A stretch of 45,171 nt of DNA from Chthoniobacter flavus (GCA_945878135.1 CAMDUL010000025.1:1-45171), one strand, 5' to 3'. Shown: positions 23,177 through 31,828, numbered from the stretch's first letter. A program made the numbers and translations. The notes: generated by a model not told the origin, from the letters alone.

Positions 23177-23476
23177 TCAGCGACGCATGATGACGCCCAG
23201 GATGAATCCCGCGGCGAGGGCGATTCCGACGGCCTGCAGGGGATTCTCCCGGATGTAGTCCTCCCCGTCTTCGGAAAGGGTGCGGGCGCGGCCGGTCGTG
23301 TCGGACCAGGCCTGGTTCGCGCGCTCGCGGTATTCCCCGGCACGCTGGTTGAAAGTCTCGCGCAGGTCGTGCAATTTGGCACTGGCCGCTTCCTTGAACT
23401 CGCTGGCCGCCTCCGTGGCATGCGTTTTGCTGCTTTTGAACTTCTCGGCAGCCTGTTTGGCTTCTTTTTCGCTCAT
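23177..23476 (-). CDS. DUF883 family protein (YqjD/ElaB-like)
   Basis: 99 residues. A long charged helix (SEKEAKQAAEKFKSSKTHATEAASEFKEAASAKLHDLRETFNQRAGEYRERANQAW) leads into RARTLSEDGEDYIRENPLQAVGIALAAGFILGVIMRR. The 'YIRENPLQAVGIALAAGFILG' end is the hallmark of the YqjD/ElaB/YgaM family, C-tail-anchored inner-membrane proteins that bind stationary-phase ribosomes in E. coli. With the next two genes it forms an order equivalent to yqjD-yqjE-yqjK. It is divergent from nuoEF across a 111-bp gap. Confidence 0.88.
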   Translation of the reverse strand: MSEKEAKQAAEKFKSSKTHATEAASEFKEAASAKLHDLRETFNQRAGEYRERANQAWSDTTGRARTLSEDGEDYIRENPLQAVGIALAAGFILGVIMRR

Positions 23477-23587
23477 AGTTTTATTGGTTTCCAGACCTTC
23501 AAAGTTCGCAGATCGGACCCGGTGTGGCAAGTGCCCGGCATCGTTTTTCTTGAAGCGAACGTATCCTTGGCGGACAAATTGCCGCTC

Positions 23588-25453
23588 ATGACCGCCGCCG
23601 CGACCCGCCAAACCGACCACCTGCCGCCCGAGTTGGTGGCGCGGGTCGAGGAAACCATCACCCACTATCCGGTATCCCGGCGGAGCGCCTCGGTCCCGCT
23701 GCTTCACCTCTGGCAGAACCACTTCGGCTACGTCGACGACAGCGGGGTCGATTGGATCGCGCGCAAACTGGACCTCGAACCGATCAACATTCTCGAACTC
23801 GTCACCTTTTACCCCTGGTTCCGCCAGACCCCTCCCGGCCAGACCACGATCCGCGTCTGCCGGACTTTGTCCTGCGCCATGGCGGGGTCCCATGAGGTGC
23901 GCGAAGCGCTCCTGCAGGCCGCCGGCGCGATGGACGCGCCGGATCACGGGCACGGGGTGAACAGCCCGGACGGCAAATACACCATCGAGTTCGTCGAATG
24001 CCTGGCCAGCTGCGGCACGGCGCCCGTGGCGCTGGTCGGCGATCACCTCGTGGAGAGACTCCGACCCTCCGATGCCGCCGCCGTTTTGCAGGATTCCGGG
24101 CGCGACAACGCCGCGGCGCGGCGTACTCCCCACCCGCTCGAGCGCCGCATGATCCTGAAGAACGTCGGCCGCGAGGACTATGACACTTCCCTCGACTGTT
24201 ACCTGCGCCACGGCGGCTACGAGTCGCTGAAAAAAGCGCTGAAGATGAAGCCGGAAGAAGTGACCGCCGAGGTCAAAGCTTCCAACCTGCGGGGCCGCGG
24301 CGGCGCGGGCTTCCCCACCGGCGTCAAATGGGGATTCATCAAGCGCGACGACGGCAAGCCGCACTATCTCGTGGTCAACGGGGACGAATCCGAGCCCGGC
24401 ACTTTCAAAGACCGCTACATCCTGCACCAGGACCCGCACCAGCTTCTCGAGGGCATGATGATCGCCGCCTGGGCGCTCAACGTGCACCTCAGCTACATCT
24501 ACATCCGCTGCGAGTTTCCCGAAGCGGCGCGCATCGTGGAAAAAGCCATCACCGAGGCCCGCGCGGCAGGCTTCATCGGCAAAGACGTCTGCGGGAGCGG
24601 ATTCGATTGCGACATCTTCGTGCACCAGGGCGCCGGCGCCTACATCTGCGGCGAGGAGACCAGCCTGCTCGAATCGCTCGAAGGCAAGCGCCCCTACCCG
24701 CGGATCAAACCGCCTTTTTTCCCCGCCGTCTTCGGCCTCTACAATTGCCCGACCATCGTCAACAACGTCGAGTCGCTCTGCCACGTGAAGCACATCATCG
24801 CCCTGGGTGCGGCCGAATTCGCCAAACTCGGCTCTCCCGGCGACGGCGGCACGCGCACCTTGTGCGTCAGCGGCGACGTGCAAAATCCCGGATACTACGA
24901 ACTCGGGTGCGGACAGGTCACCGTCGGGCAACTCATCAACGAAGTCTGCGGCGGACTCAAACCCGGCCGTACCTTGAAGGCCATCATTCCGGGCGGGAGT
25001 TCGGCCAAGGTCCTGCGGGCCGGCGAGAAATACAAAATGAAGCGCAAGACCGCCGACGGCGCCGAGGAGACGGTCGAGGTAGACCTCATGGATCTCGTGC
25101 TCGACGCCAACTCGCTGGCCGCCGCCGGCTCGATGATCGGCAGTGCCGGCGTGATGATCCTCGACGACTCGCGCGACATGCTCTGGGTGCTGAACAACAT
25201 CAACGATTTCTACGCCCACGAAAGCTGCGGCCAGTGCACCCCCTGCCGCGAGGGCAGCCTGTGGATGTCGAAAGTCACCACCCGCATGCTCCACGGCGAT
25301 GTCAAAACGACCGACGCCAGCCAGCTGGTCGGCATTGCCGACCACATCGCCGGCCGCACGGTTTGTGCCTTCGGCGAAGCCTGCGCCTGGCCGACCCAAA
25401 GCTTCGTCGCCAAATTCCGCGAGGAATTCGAGCCGCGCGGCGCCGGCCGCTGA
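23588..25453 (+). CDS. nuoEF: Fused NADH-quinone oxidoreductase subunits E and F
   Basis: One 621-residue frame encoding both peripheral-arm subunits. Residues 1-187 are NuoE, with the 2Fe-2S ligands Cys91, Cys96 (CRTLSC), Cys138 and Cys142 (ECLASC). Residues 188-621, beginning MILKNVGREDYDTSL, are NuoF. NuoF motifs are NLRGRGGAGFPTGVKW (NADH/FMN), ICGEETSLLESLEG, and the 4Fe-4S ligands ESCGQCTPCREG plus the later Cys in RTVCAFGEACAWP. No stop lies between the halves. The junction Met (ATG 24149) has no convincing ribosome site, so a single fused product is most likely, though an internal start for free NuoF is possible. All cofactor ligands are present. No other nuo gene is adjacent; nuoD is 12 kb away. 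Confidence 0.9.
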   Translation: MTAAATRQTDHLPPELVARVEETITHYPVSRRSASVPLLHLWQNHFGYVDDSGVDWIARKLDLEPINILELVTFYPWFRQTPPGQTTIRVCRTLSCAMAGSHEVREALLQAAGAMDAPDHGHGVNSPDGKYTIEFVECLASCGTAPVALVGDHLVERLRPSDAAAVLQDSGRDNAAARRTPHPLERRMILKNVGREDYDTSLDCYLRHGGYESLKKALKMKPEEVTAEVKASNLRGRGGAGFPTGVKWGFIKRDDGKPHYLVVNGDESEPGTFKDRYILHQDPHQLLEGMMIAAWALNVHLSYIYIRCEFPEAARIVEKAITEARAAGFIGKDVCGSGFDCDIFVHQGAGAYICGEETSLLESLEGKRPYPRIKPPFFPAVFGLYNCPTIVNNVESLCHVKHIIALGAAEFAKLGSPGDGGTRTLCVSGDVQNPGYYELGCGQVTVGQLINEVCGGLKPGRTLKAIIPGGSSAKVLRAGEKYKMKRKTADGAEETVEVDLMDLVLDANSLAAAGSMIGSAGVMILDDSRDMLWVLNNINDFYAHESCGQCTPCREGSLWMSKVTTRMLHGDVKTTDASQLVGIADHIAGRTVCAFGEACAWPTQSFVAKFREEFEPRGAGR

Positions 25454-25459
25454 GCACCG

Positions 25460-26251
25460 TCAGGCCGCGGGATGCAGACCGCGGACATCTTCGGAAGAAA
25501 ACCCGGGGCGTCCTCCGGTGAGCGACCGCAGGACGTTGCGGAAATTCAAGCTGTGGCCGCGTGCACCGAGGCGGGGGATGAGAAAAGGATCCACGCCGGC
25601 CCGCGCGATGCCGGGAACGGTCGTGACCGCCGTCTCGAAGCCGGCCTCCGCCACCATGTCTCGCACCGCGGGGGAGACTTCGCCGTAGGGATAGCAGAAA
25701 TGTTTCACCGCGAAGCCGAAGCGGTCCTCCAAGGCCTTCTTGCTCCCGGCAATTTCCTCCCGGGCCCGCGCCGCCGGAATTTCCGTCAGCACCGGATGCG
25801 TGCGGGTGTGCGCGCCGATCTGGTGGCCGGCAGCCAACCACTCGCGGATCTCCGCCTCGTCCATCAGCCGGTCGGGCACTTCCCCGAGGTCCGTATCCCA
25901 ACGGTTGATCCCGCCGAGCAGGTCGGAGACGAGGTAATTGATGGCCGTGAAGCCGTGGCGCGCCAGGACCGGCGAGGCGGAACGCTGCACGCTGGCACTG
26001 CCGTCGTCGAAGGTCAGCACCACTTCCTTTCCGCCGCCTCCCTCCAAACACGCGTCCGGACCGACCGTGCGGAATCCGTCCGCCCGCAATTCCGCCATCT
26101 GCGCGGCGAAGAGCCGCGGCGGGATGAAGGTGGACCTGACGCGCGCGCGGAGCGGCTTGCGCACCACTTTGTGGTAGCACAGCACGGGCCGGCCGTGGCG
26201 GAACAATTCGCGGAACGGCGCCAGTTCGGCGTAGTAGATCGTGGTCTTCAC
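25460..26251 (-). CDS. Polysaccharide deacetylase family protein
   Basis: 263 residues. The NodB-fold carbohydrate esterase 4 motifs are in order: VVLTFDDGSASV (catalytic Asp and metal Asp), IGAHTRTHPVL (the two metal His), and KHFCYPYGEVS. These enzymes remove N-acetyl groups from surface polysaccharides such as peptidoglycan, chitin or poly-GlcNAc. No signal peptide is seen, so it may act on a cytoplasmic or membrane-proximal glycan, or the export route is not visible. The GTG at 26251 gives a natural N-terminus (VKTTIYYAELAPF). An upstream in-frame start at 26353 would overlap the zinc-ribbon gene by more than 70 bp. Six bases separate its stop from the nuoEF stop. Confidence 0.85.
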   Translation of the reverse strand: MKTTIYYAELAPFRELFRHGRPVLCYHKVVRKPLRARVRSTFIPPRLFAAQMAELRADGFRTVGPDACLEGGGGKEVVLTFDDGSASVQRSASPVLARHGFTAINYLVSDLLGGINRWDTDLGEVPDRLMDEAEIREWLAAGHQIGAHTRTHPVLTEIPAARAREEIAGSKKALEDRFGFAVKHFCYPYGEVSPAVRDMVAEAGFETAVTTVPGIARAGVDPFLIPRLGARGHSLNFRNVLRSLTGGRPGFSSEDVRGLHPAA

Positions 26252-26279
26252 GGCGCGGGGCGGCGCGATTCCCCCGGGG

Positions 26280-26996
26280 TCACTCCGGCAGGGTGTAGAC
26301 AATGCGGCCGCACTGCTCGCAGGAGACGACTTCGTTGCCGACCTTGGCGTCACGCAATGTGGCGGGGGTGACGGTCATGTGGCAACCGGAGCAATGGTTG
26401 CCCTCGAGGGGAACAACGGCGCGGCCCGCTTTCGAACGGAAAAGCTTCTCATACAACTCGAAGAGGTCCTCGTCGGCCGCCTGCACCTCCGCGGCGATGG
26501 CGTCGCGCTCGACCCGGACCTCGTCTGCCCGCCCCTGCAACACCCCGACCTTGTCGTCGGCGGTTTTCATCAGCGCCGCGACGCGGTTCTTTTCGGCCGC
26601 GTGCTTCTGCTCCGCCGAGGCGATGGACGGCTTGAGGTCCTCCAGTTCCTGCATCAGCTCGAGTTCGCGGTCCTCGATGGCGGTGATGTCGGCCGCGGCG
26701 CGCTCGATCTCGTGCTTGAGCGCGGCGTATTCCTCGTTCTTGCGCGTTTCGAGCTGCTGGGTCTGGTATTTGGCGATCTGCACACGTTTGCCGTCCGCCT
26801 CGACCTCGAGGCGCTTGCGCTCGACCTCGATCTGCGTGGCGCGGGATTTGTCGCTTTCGAGCGTGCGCTGCGCGGACTCGAGTTCACGCTGCAGCGCGGC
26901 TTTCTCGCCGGGCACGGAGTTGATCTCGTGGAGAAAAGTCTGCAACCGCTGGTCGCGCTCCTGCAGGAGGAGGAGTTTCTCCAGAATGACCACCAT
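26280..26996 (-). CDS. Coiled-coil protein with C-terminal C4 zinc ribbon
   Basis: 238 residues. A long antiparallel coiled coil (about residues 3-180, starting VVILEKLLLLQERDQRLQTFLHEI) ends in a zinc ribbon with two Cys pairs, CSGCH and CEQCGRIVY. This is the 'C4-type zinc ribbon' (former DUF164) family, which is found beside nucleic-acid or secretion genes; its role is not firmly known. The ATG at 26996 is chosen over a longer frame. It probably shares a transcript with the deacetylase (28-bp gap) and is divergent from the acyltransferase gene. Confidence 0.88.
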   Translation of the reverse strand: MVVILEKLLLLQERDQRLQTFLHEINSVPGEKAALQRELESAQRTLESDKSRATQIEVERKRLEVEADGKRVQIAKYQTQQLETRKNEEYAALKHEIERAAADITAIEDRELELMQELEDLKPSIASAEQKHAAEKNRVAALMKTADDKVGVLQGRADEVRVERDAIAAEVQAADEDLFELYEKLFRSKAGRAVVPLEGNHCSGCHMTVTPATLRDAKVGNEVVSCEQCGRIVYTLPE

Positions 26997-27061
26997 TGGC
27001 CATCTTCTAGGCTTTTCCCCGCGGCGCGGCCAGCCAGAATTCACCGCCCCCGCGCCGAACC

Positions 27062-28189
27062 ATGCCCGCTTCGTCCGCCGTCTCCGCTCCCGCCCCTCCC
27101 GAACGCGGCACCGGCGGGGTCTACCAACCGCAGTTGGACGGGCTGCGCGCGGTGGCCATTATTGGCGTGCTTGGCCACCACTTCGGGTTGCACATCCCGG
27201 AATTTTTCGAATACGGGCCGATTGCCGTCCGGTTGTTCTTCGCCCTGACCGGATACTTCATCACGCTTTGGCTCTGGCAGGCGCAGGACGGGGCGCACGC
27301 CGCGGGTTGCGGGGTGTGGAGGGCTTTGCCGGTGTTCCACGCACGCCGGCTGCTGCGTATTCTCCCGCCCCTTTATCTGTCCCTCCTCATCGCCGTGCTG
27401 CTCGGACTCGGCGAGGTCCGCACCAGCCTCGGATGGCATCTGGCCTTCCTCTCCAACTTCCACGTGGTGCACACCGGTTATTGGCCGGAAGTCACCTCGC
27501 ACTTGTGGTCACTGTCCGTGCAGGAACAATTTTATCTGCTCTGGCCGGTGGTCATCCTGCTCACGCCGCGGCGGTGGTTCCTGACGGTCTTGGGCGCCGC
27601 GGCGGTCGTTGCTTTCGCCTACCGCCTCGGCTGCGTGCTCGGCGACATCAATCCGGTCGTCCGCTGGACCATGGTCTTCGGTTCCCTCGACTCCTTCGCC
27701 ACCGGGGCGTTTGTCGCCTGGCTCGGCCGGGGCAGGCTCGGCACAGTCATTATGACAGACCGGCAACGCTGGTCCATCGGGGTCCTCGCTTTTTTCTGCC
27801 TCCTCGTCGCGCGTTGGCTCCGCTATTTCCCGCAGACCGACCCGTGGATCGCCACCATCGAAATCTGGGAGGCCGTCTTCATCGGCTGGATCATCGCCGC
27901 CACCGCCCAGGGCTGGACCGGATGGTTCGGCCGCTTCCTCGCCTGGCCGCCGCTGGTCTACATCGGGAGAATCAGCCTCGGCGTCTATCTTTACCACGTG
28001 CTCGTGCACATTCTCCTCGGACCATGGCTGGATCGGGCGGGCATCACCTCCGCGGCGCACAACACCCTCCGCGTCTGGTTGCTCGCCGGGTTGTCCATCG
28101 GCGCCGCCGCGCTCTCCTGGCACCTGCTGGAAAAACCGCTGGCCAAGTTCAAGCCGCGGTTGGCCCGCGGGAAGCAAGGCGATCAGTAA
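27062..28189 (+). CDS. Acyltransferase family 3 membrane protein (OafA/YrhL-like)
   Basis: 375 residues with about ten hydrophobic segments. QLDGLRAVAIIGVLGHHFG near the N-terminus is the family signature, with the paired His of the active site. RLLRILPPLYLSLL and HLWSLSVQEQFYLLWPVVI follow, the latter carrying the conserved W.L..E..FY..WP. Such enzymes transfer acetyl or other acyl groups to exported sugars (O-antigen, peptidoglycan or other glycans). No SGNH domain is attached. Proximity to a polysaccharide deacetylase and gmd is consistent with surface-glycan work, but the substrate is unknown. It converges with the VWA gene with a 7-bp overlap. Confidence 0.88.
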   Translation: MPASSAVSAPAPPERGTGGVYQPQLDGLRAVAIIGVLGHHFGLHIPEFFEYGPIAVRLFFALTGYFITLWLWQAQDGAHAAGCGVWRALPVFHARRLLRILPPLYLSLLIAVLLGLGEVRTSLGWHLAFLSNFHVVHTGYWPEVTSHLWSLSVQEQFYLLWPVVILLTPRRWFLTVLGAAAVVAFAYRLGCVLGDINPVVRWTMVFGSLDSFATGAFVAWLGRGRLGTVIMTDRQRWSIGVLAFFCLLVARWLRYFPQTDPWIATIEIWEAVFIGWIIAATAQGWTGWFGRFLAWPPLVYIGRISLGVYLYHVLVHILLGPWLDRAGITSAAHNTLRVWLLAGLSIGAAALSWHLLEKPLAKFKPRLARGKQGDQ

Positions 28190-29256
28190 TCCTTCGCCTC
28201 TACCTGGCGGAACCGCCCGTTGTTGCGCCGCGACAGGCTCTTGAGCAGGTCCTCTTCCTCCTCGCGCGCCTGGGTGGTGAGGAAGTGGATGACATGGATG
28301 CGGGCCGGTTCGTCCAATTCTTCCTGCAGGTCCCTGACCATGCCGAGCAGGTCGCGTTCCTCGATTGTGGAGCTCTCGAAGCCGAATTCGCGGCTGGTCT
28401 GGACGTTGCGGCTCATTTCCCCGTCGCTGATCAGGAAAACGGTGGACGGCTGCATGGAAAGCGCCTGCTTCAGCGCGGTATCCGTCCGCGTCCCCCCGCC
28501 CTCGTAGAGCGCGGTGCCCATGCGGCGGTAGGTGGTCTTGAAGGACTTGCGGCCGCCGCCGTCGACTTTGGCGATCCACGCGGCCGCCCGGGCTTTGTTC
28601 GACTCGCTGGCCGGCTGCGGCTCGGGGAACAGGGCGACCGAACCGCCCTCGTAGATGATGACATTGAAAAGCGTGTTGATGCCGAGGCCGCCGACGAGTT
28701 TCGACGCCTCCGCTTTGACCGCTTCGAATTTCCCCGGCTGGCGCTCGAACATCGTTCCGGAGACGTCTATGACAATAATCACGCGCGTGGCCAGGTCGGA
28801 GATGCCGAAAAAGCTCACCGCCGAGCCCCGCCCTCCTCCCCCCGCCGCGGTGCCGGCACCGGCCCCCGCCGCGCCGACGAAGGTGTCGATCTGGCCGGAG
28901 ACCAGGTCGCCCGGATCGAGGGCGGCCAAAGCGTCGAGCGGCATGGCCGGCAGGTCGGGCAGCGAAAATTCCGCCGGACGGGCGGTCGACATTTTGTCCG
29001 CGAAGGTCGGCTTCGGCTTGAGCGCGTCGAATTGCTCCATGTTCATGCGGTGCTGACGCTCCTCGGCGGCGATGCGGATTTCCCTTTTCACCTCGAACGT
29101 TGCGGGCGTCGGCAACAGGTAGCGCGCCACGATCCAGAGCCCGGCGAGGAGGGCGGCGAGGACATGCAGGGCAACGCTGGCCACGATGACGGAAACGATG
29201 ATGTTCCGCCGGCGCGCCCTGGCCGCCTGCTGGGGATCGAGCACCGGCGGCGTCAT
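28183..29256 (-). CDS. Membrane-anchored von Willebrand factor A protein of ExbBD operon
   Basis: 357 residues. The N-terminus is cytoplasmic and basic. One transmembrane helix (about 19-45) and a periplasmic Pro/Ala/Met linker with a Gly-rich hinge (about 125-145) lead to a VWA domain. The metal site is complete: DVSGT (Asp164, Ser166, Thr168), a Thr in GGTRTDTAL, and Asp in LISDGEMS. The anchor-linker-domain plan resembles TonB or TolA, but the end domain is VWA. Last gene of the exb operon, four bases after the second exbD. The VWA domain could bind an envelope partner under control of the proton-driven motor; this is inference. Confidence 0.85.
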   Translation of the reverse strand: MTPPVLDPQQAARARRRNIIVSVIVASVALHVLAALLAGLWIVARYLLPTPATFEVKREIRIAAEERQHRMNMEQFDALKPKPTFADKMSTARPAEFSLPDLPAMPLDALAALDPGDLVSGQIDTFVGAAGAGAGTAAGGGGRGSAVSFFGISDLATRVIIVIDVSGTMFERQPGKFEAVKAEASKLVGGLGINTLFNVIIYEGGSVALFPEPQPASESNKARAAAWIAKVDGGGRKSFKTTYRRMGTALYEGGGTRTDTALKQALSMQPSTVFLISDGEMSRNVQTSREFGFESSTIEERDLLGMVRDLQEELDEPARIHVIHFLTTQAREEEEDLLKSLSRRNNGRFRQVEAKDY

Positions 29257-29260
29257 GGTC

Positions 29261-29707
29261 CTACATTTCCTCCCCTGCGCTGTCGGAAAATGTCACGCCG
29301 GTGATGTCCGCGCGCGCACAGGCGTTGAGCACGTCGACGATGCGCTGGTGGTTGGTGCCGTCGGCGGCATCGAGGGTCACGAGTGCTTCGCTTTTGTTGG
29401 CGTCGGCCGACTGCTTGAAGCGCTTGAGCGTGCCGACCAGTTCCCCGAGCTGGCTGTCGGCCGGCGCGCCGAGCACGGAGTCGTTCAGCATGATGCTCCC
29501 GTCGTCTTCGATGCGGATGCGCTGTTCGTCGGGCAGATCGAGGGCTTCCTCCTGGGCCACCGTTCCGGGCAGCCCGAGGCTGATGTCGCTCTCCTGCTTG
29601 ACGGGTTTGGCCGTGACCATGAAAAAAACCAGGAGCAGGAAGACCATGTCGATCATCGGCCCCATCTGCATCTCGACGAGCTGGTGGTCGCGGCGGCGGA
29701 TTCGCAT
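29261..29707 (-). CDS. ExbD/TolR-family biopolymer transport protein (second copy)
   Basis: 148 residues. A short cytoplasmic N-terminus precedes the transmembrane helix with the functional Asp (MGPMIDMVFLLLVFFMVT), then a periplasmic domain including a conserved-looking strand-helix unit. Works with ExbB as the stator-like rod of a proton-driven motor. It differs from the upstream copy in lacking a conserved GRYFIG strand and having a longer acidic middle. Three bases separate it from the upstream exbD stop. Having two different ExbD subunits suggests a heteromeric rod. Confidence 0.9.
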   Translation of the reverse strand: MRIRRRDHQLVEMQMGPMIDMVFLLLVFFMVTAKPVKQESDISLGLPGTVAQEEALDLPDEQRIRIEDDGSIMLNDSVLGAPADSQLGELVGTLKRFKQSADANKSEALVTLDAADGTNHQRIVDVLNACARADITGVTFSDSAGEEM

Positions 29708-29710
29708 GAC

Positions 29711-30118
29711 TCAGGATTGGTAGCTGCCGAAGATGACGTCGATCGCCCCGGCATCGGCGGCCATTTTCATGACTTCCTTGATTTGCTTGCCCGGCGTGTT
29801 TTTGTCCGCCCGGATGTAAAGCCGCAGCGGCGGGAAATTTTCAAAACGCTTTTTCAGGTAGCCGGCGAGGGCTTTCTTGTCCGCCGGGGTCTGCCCGATG
29901 AAATAGCGGCCCTCCCCGTCGATGCTGATGATGTCGCGGTTGCTCACCTCCGGCGGGATGACCGCATTGCTGGCCACCGGCAGCTTGATCTCCTCTTTGA
30001 TCTGCTCCTTGGAAATCTTCGTCGTGACCATGAAGAAGATGAGGAGGAGGAAGGTCATGTCGATCATCGGCGCGAGCTGGAAGCCCACGTCGTCCTCGGA
30101 GCGGCGGATGATTTTCAC
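29711..30118 (-). CDS. ExbD/TolR-family biopolymer transport protein (first copy)
   Basis: 135 residues. MKIIRRSEDDVGFQLAPMIDMTFLLLIFFMVTTKI carries the transmembrane segment with the proton-binding Asp. The periplasmic part contains IISIDGEGRYFIGQTPADKKALAGYL and RLYIRADKNTPGKQIKEVMKMAADAGA, the classical ExbD/TolR fold. It lies 16 bp after the ExbB gene and 3 bp before the second exbD, in a compact operon. Confidence 0.92.
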   Translation of the reverse strand: MKIIRRSEDDVGFQLAPMIDMTFLLLIFFMVTTKISKEQIKEEIKLPVASNAVIPPEVSNRDIISIDGEGRYFIGQTPADKKALAGYLKKRFENFPPLRLYIRADKNTPGKQIKEVMKMAADAGAIDVIFGSYQS

Positions 30119-30134
30119 GGCGGTGGCCGGTCCC

Positions 30135-30932
30135 CTATTGCGCCGCTTCGGGCGGGTGCGTGGCGCCCTCCAGCTTCAGCTCGCCCGAAAGGATATCGAT
30201 CATGAAGGTGACCTGTTTCTGGATGTTGCCGATGGCAACTTGCAGGAGGTTGCGGAAGTAGAAGTAGAGGAACATCGCGGGAATGCCGACGATGAGTCCG
30301 CCCGCGGTGGTCAGCATGGCCTCGCCGATGCCGCCCGCCAGATCCTGCGGCTCGCTCCGTCCGGCCGCCAGCTGGTCGAAGCTCTGGATCATGCCGGTGA
30401 CCGTGCCGAGCAAGCCGAGCATCGGCGCGATGGTGGCGAAGATGTTCAGGTAGTTGACCCAGATCATGAGCCGCGTTTCTTCCTGCACGAGGGTCTCGCC
30501 GGCGGACTGTTCCATGGACGCTTTGTTGGCCAGGTCGCGTTCGAAATTCACTTTGAGCAGCGCGGAGGACATCGTGTTGGCGAAGATATTCGGCGAGCTT
30601 TGGCAGAGTTGGTAGGCGGAGTTGGCGTCGTGCCGCTGCATGTATTGCGAGACGGCGTCGACCTGCGCTTTCGGCATCATCTTCCTCTGGTTGATCTGGA
30701 GGAAGCAGTAGACGCCGACCGCGATGGTGCCGACCGAGCAAAGCATGATCGGCCACATGAGGGGACCGCCGGCGCGGAAGAGATCGAGCAGGCTCTTCTC
30801 GACGGCGGGTGGCGGCCCGGGCGGCGGGACGGGGGGTGTTTCCTCCTCGGCCCGGAGAGAAACAAGGCCGGCCATGGCCAGGACAGCGGGCAGCAGGAGA
30901 CGGAGGAGGAGGCGGTGGTTTTTCGCGTTCAT
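30135..30932 (-). CDS. MotA/TolQ/ExbB proton channel protein
   Basis: 265 residues. A cleavable signal peptide (MNAKNHRLLLRLLLPAVLAMAGLVSLRA) is followed by a Pro-rich spacer (PPVPPPGPPP). First TM helix near LMWPIMLCSVGTIAVGVYCFLQI. The large cytoplasmic loop runs to about residue 165. Then two TM helices (IFATIAPMLGLLGTVTGMIQSF and AMLTTAGGLIVGIPAMFLYFYF) carry the family Thr, Gly and Pro residues. It forms the channel of a proton-driven motor with the ExbD proteins. The signal peptide plus Pro-rich leader is absent from the E. coli protein and is seen, from memory, in PVC and related bacteria. The start overlaps the stop of the upstream gene by ATGA. Confidence 0.9.
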   Translation of the reverse strand: MNAKNHRLLLRLLLPAVLAMAGLVSLRAEEETPPVPPPGPPPAVEKSLLDLFRAGGPLMWPIMLCSVGTIAVGVYCFLQINQRKMMPKAQVDAVSQYMQRHDANSAYQLCQSSPNIFANTMSSALLKVNFERDLANKASMEQSAGETLVQEETRLMIWVNYLNIFATIAPMLGLLGTVTGMIQSFDQLAAGRSEPQDLAGGIGEAMLTTAGGLIVGIPAMFLYFYFRNLLQVAIGNIQKQVTFMIDILSGELKLEGATHPPEAAQ

Positions 30933-31828
30933 GGTTCGGGCTTTTCTTTCTGCAGAGCCTCGCGCGCGGGGGCGGCGTGGCGGGTCTGGGGATACATCGT
31001 GGTGATATCGGTGGCAACTTCGCGTGCCGCGGCGGGTTGGTCCGCGAGCAGATACGCTTCGCGCGCCAGCCAAAGACCCTTGGCGGCCTGCTCTTGCGCA
31101 GTGCCGTGGAAAAGAAACGGATGGAGCGCCAGATCGAGGGCCTCGTTGAGCAGTTTGTCGCGCTCCGCGCGCACCGGCGGGTCCTCGGTCCAACGCGGAT
31201 TTTCCCCGAGCAATTCGCGCAGGGCGGCGAGCCGCGTTTCCGCCAGAAGCAATTTGGTGTCGAGGAGGAGACCGGGGTCCTCCGCCCGCAAGGCCAAGGC
31301 TTCGGCTTCGCGCGAAACTTCCTCGGCCTGTCCCAGAGCGAGCATCGCCTTGAGGCGTCCGCGCATGGCGCTCTCGCGATCGGATTCGTCCCACGCCTCG
31401 CTTTCGACCCGCGTGAACAGCGAGAGGGCCTCGCGGTGGCGGTTCGGATCCTCCGAGAGCAGAAGAATGTCGCCATAGACGATGCCGGCCTTGGCGGCCG
31501 GCGATTCCGGCATGGCAAGGAAAGGTTCCATCCTCTGCCAGAGAACGCGCGCGAACGCCGTGCGGCCGATGACCGGGTCTTTGCTCACCGCTTCGAGATC
31601 GGCATCCGGGCCGAAGACGATCCGTTCGACATCCGCACGATTGATCGAAACGGTGGCCGCGGGTTGTCCGGCCACCGGTGCAGGGATACTCAAACGGAAC
31701 ACCTTTTCGTCCGCGCCGACCACGCGGCCCGCCCGCACCGTGCCGTCGGCCAGTTCGACGCTGTCTTGGGCCGAAGCGACGGCGAGGACGGAGGCCAAGG
31801 CGAGCAGAGCGGCGGGACGAACGATCAT
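30929..31828 (-). CDS. Secreted protein with N-terminal 'DG' beta module, exb operon
   Basis: 299 residues. Signal peptide MIVRPAALLALASVLAVASAQ. A small beta module follows (SVELADGTVRAGRVVGADEKVFRLSIPAPVAG...VSINRADVERIVFGP). It matches in pattern (LxDGTxxxGxxxxxxxxxxxI, then RADVERI) the start of the protein at 10229. The remainder is alpha-helical and probably TPR-like (EALSLFTRVESEAWDESDRESAMRGRLKAMLALGQAEEV...). It overlaps both neighbours by ATGA, so its synthesis is tied to the TPR protein and ExbB. It is likely a periplasmic part of the same system; function unknown. Confidence 0.78.
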   Translation of the reverse strand: MIVRPAALLALASVLAVASAQDSVELADGTVRAGRVVGADEKVFRLSIPAPVAGQPAATVSINRADVERIVFGPDADLEAVSKDPVIGRTAFARVLWQRMEPFLAMPESPAAKAGIVYGDILLLSEDPNRHREALSLFTRVESEAWDESDRESAMRGRLKAMLALGQAEEVSREAEALALRAEDPGLLLDTKLLLAETRLAALRELLGENPRWTEDPPVRAERDKLLNEALDLALHPFLFHGTAQEQAAKGLWLAREAYLLADQPAAAREVATDITTMYPQTRHAAPAREALQKEKPEP

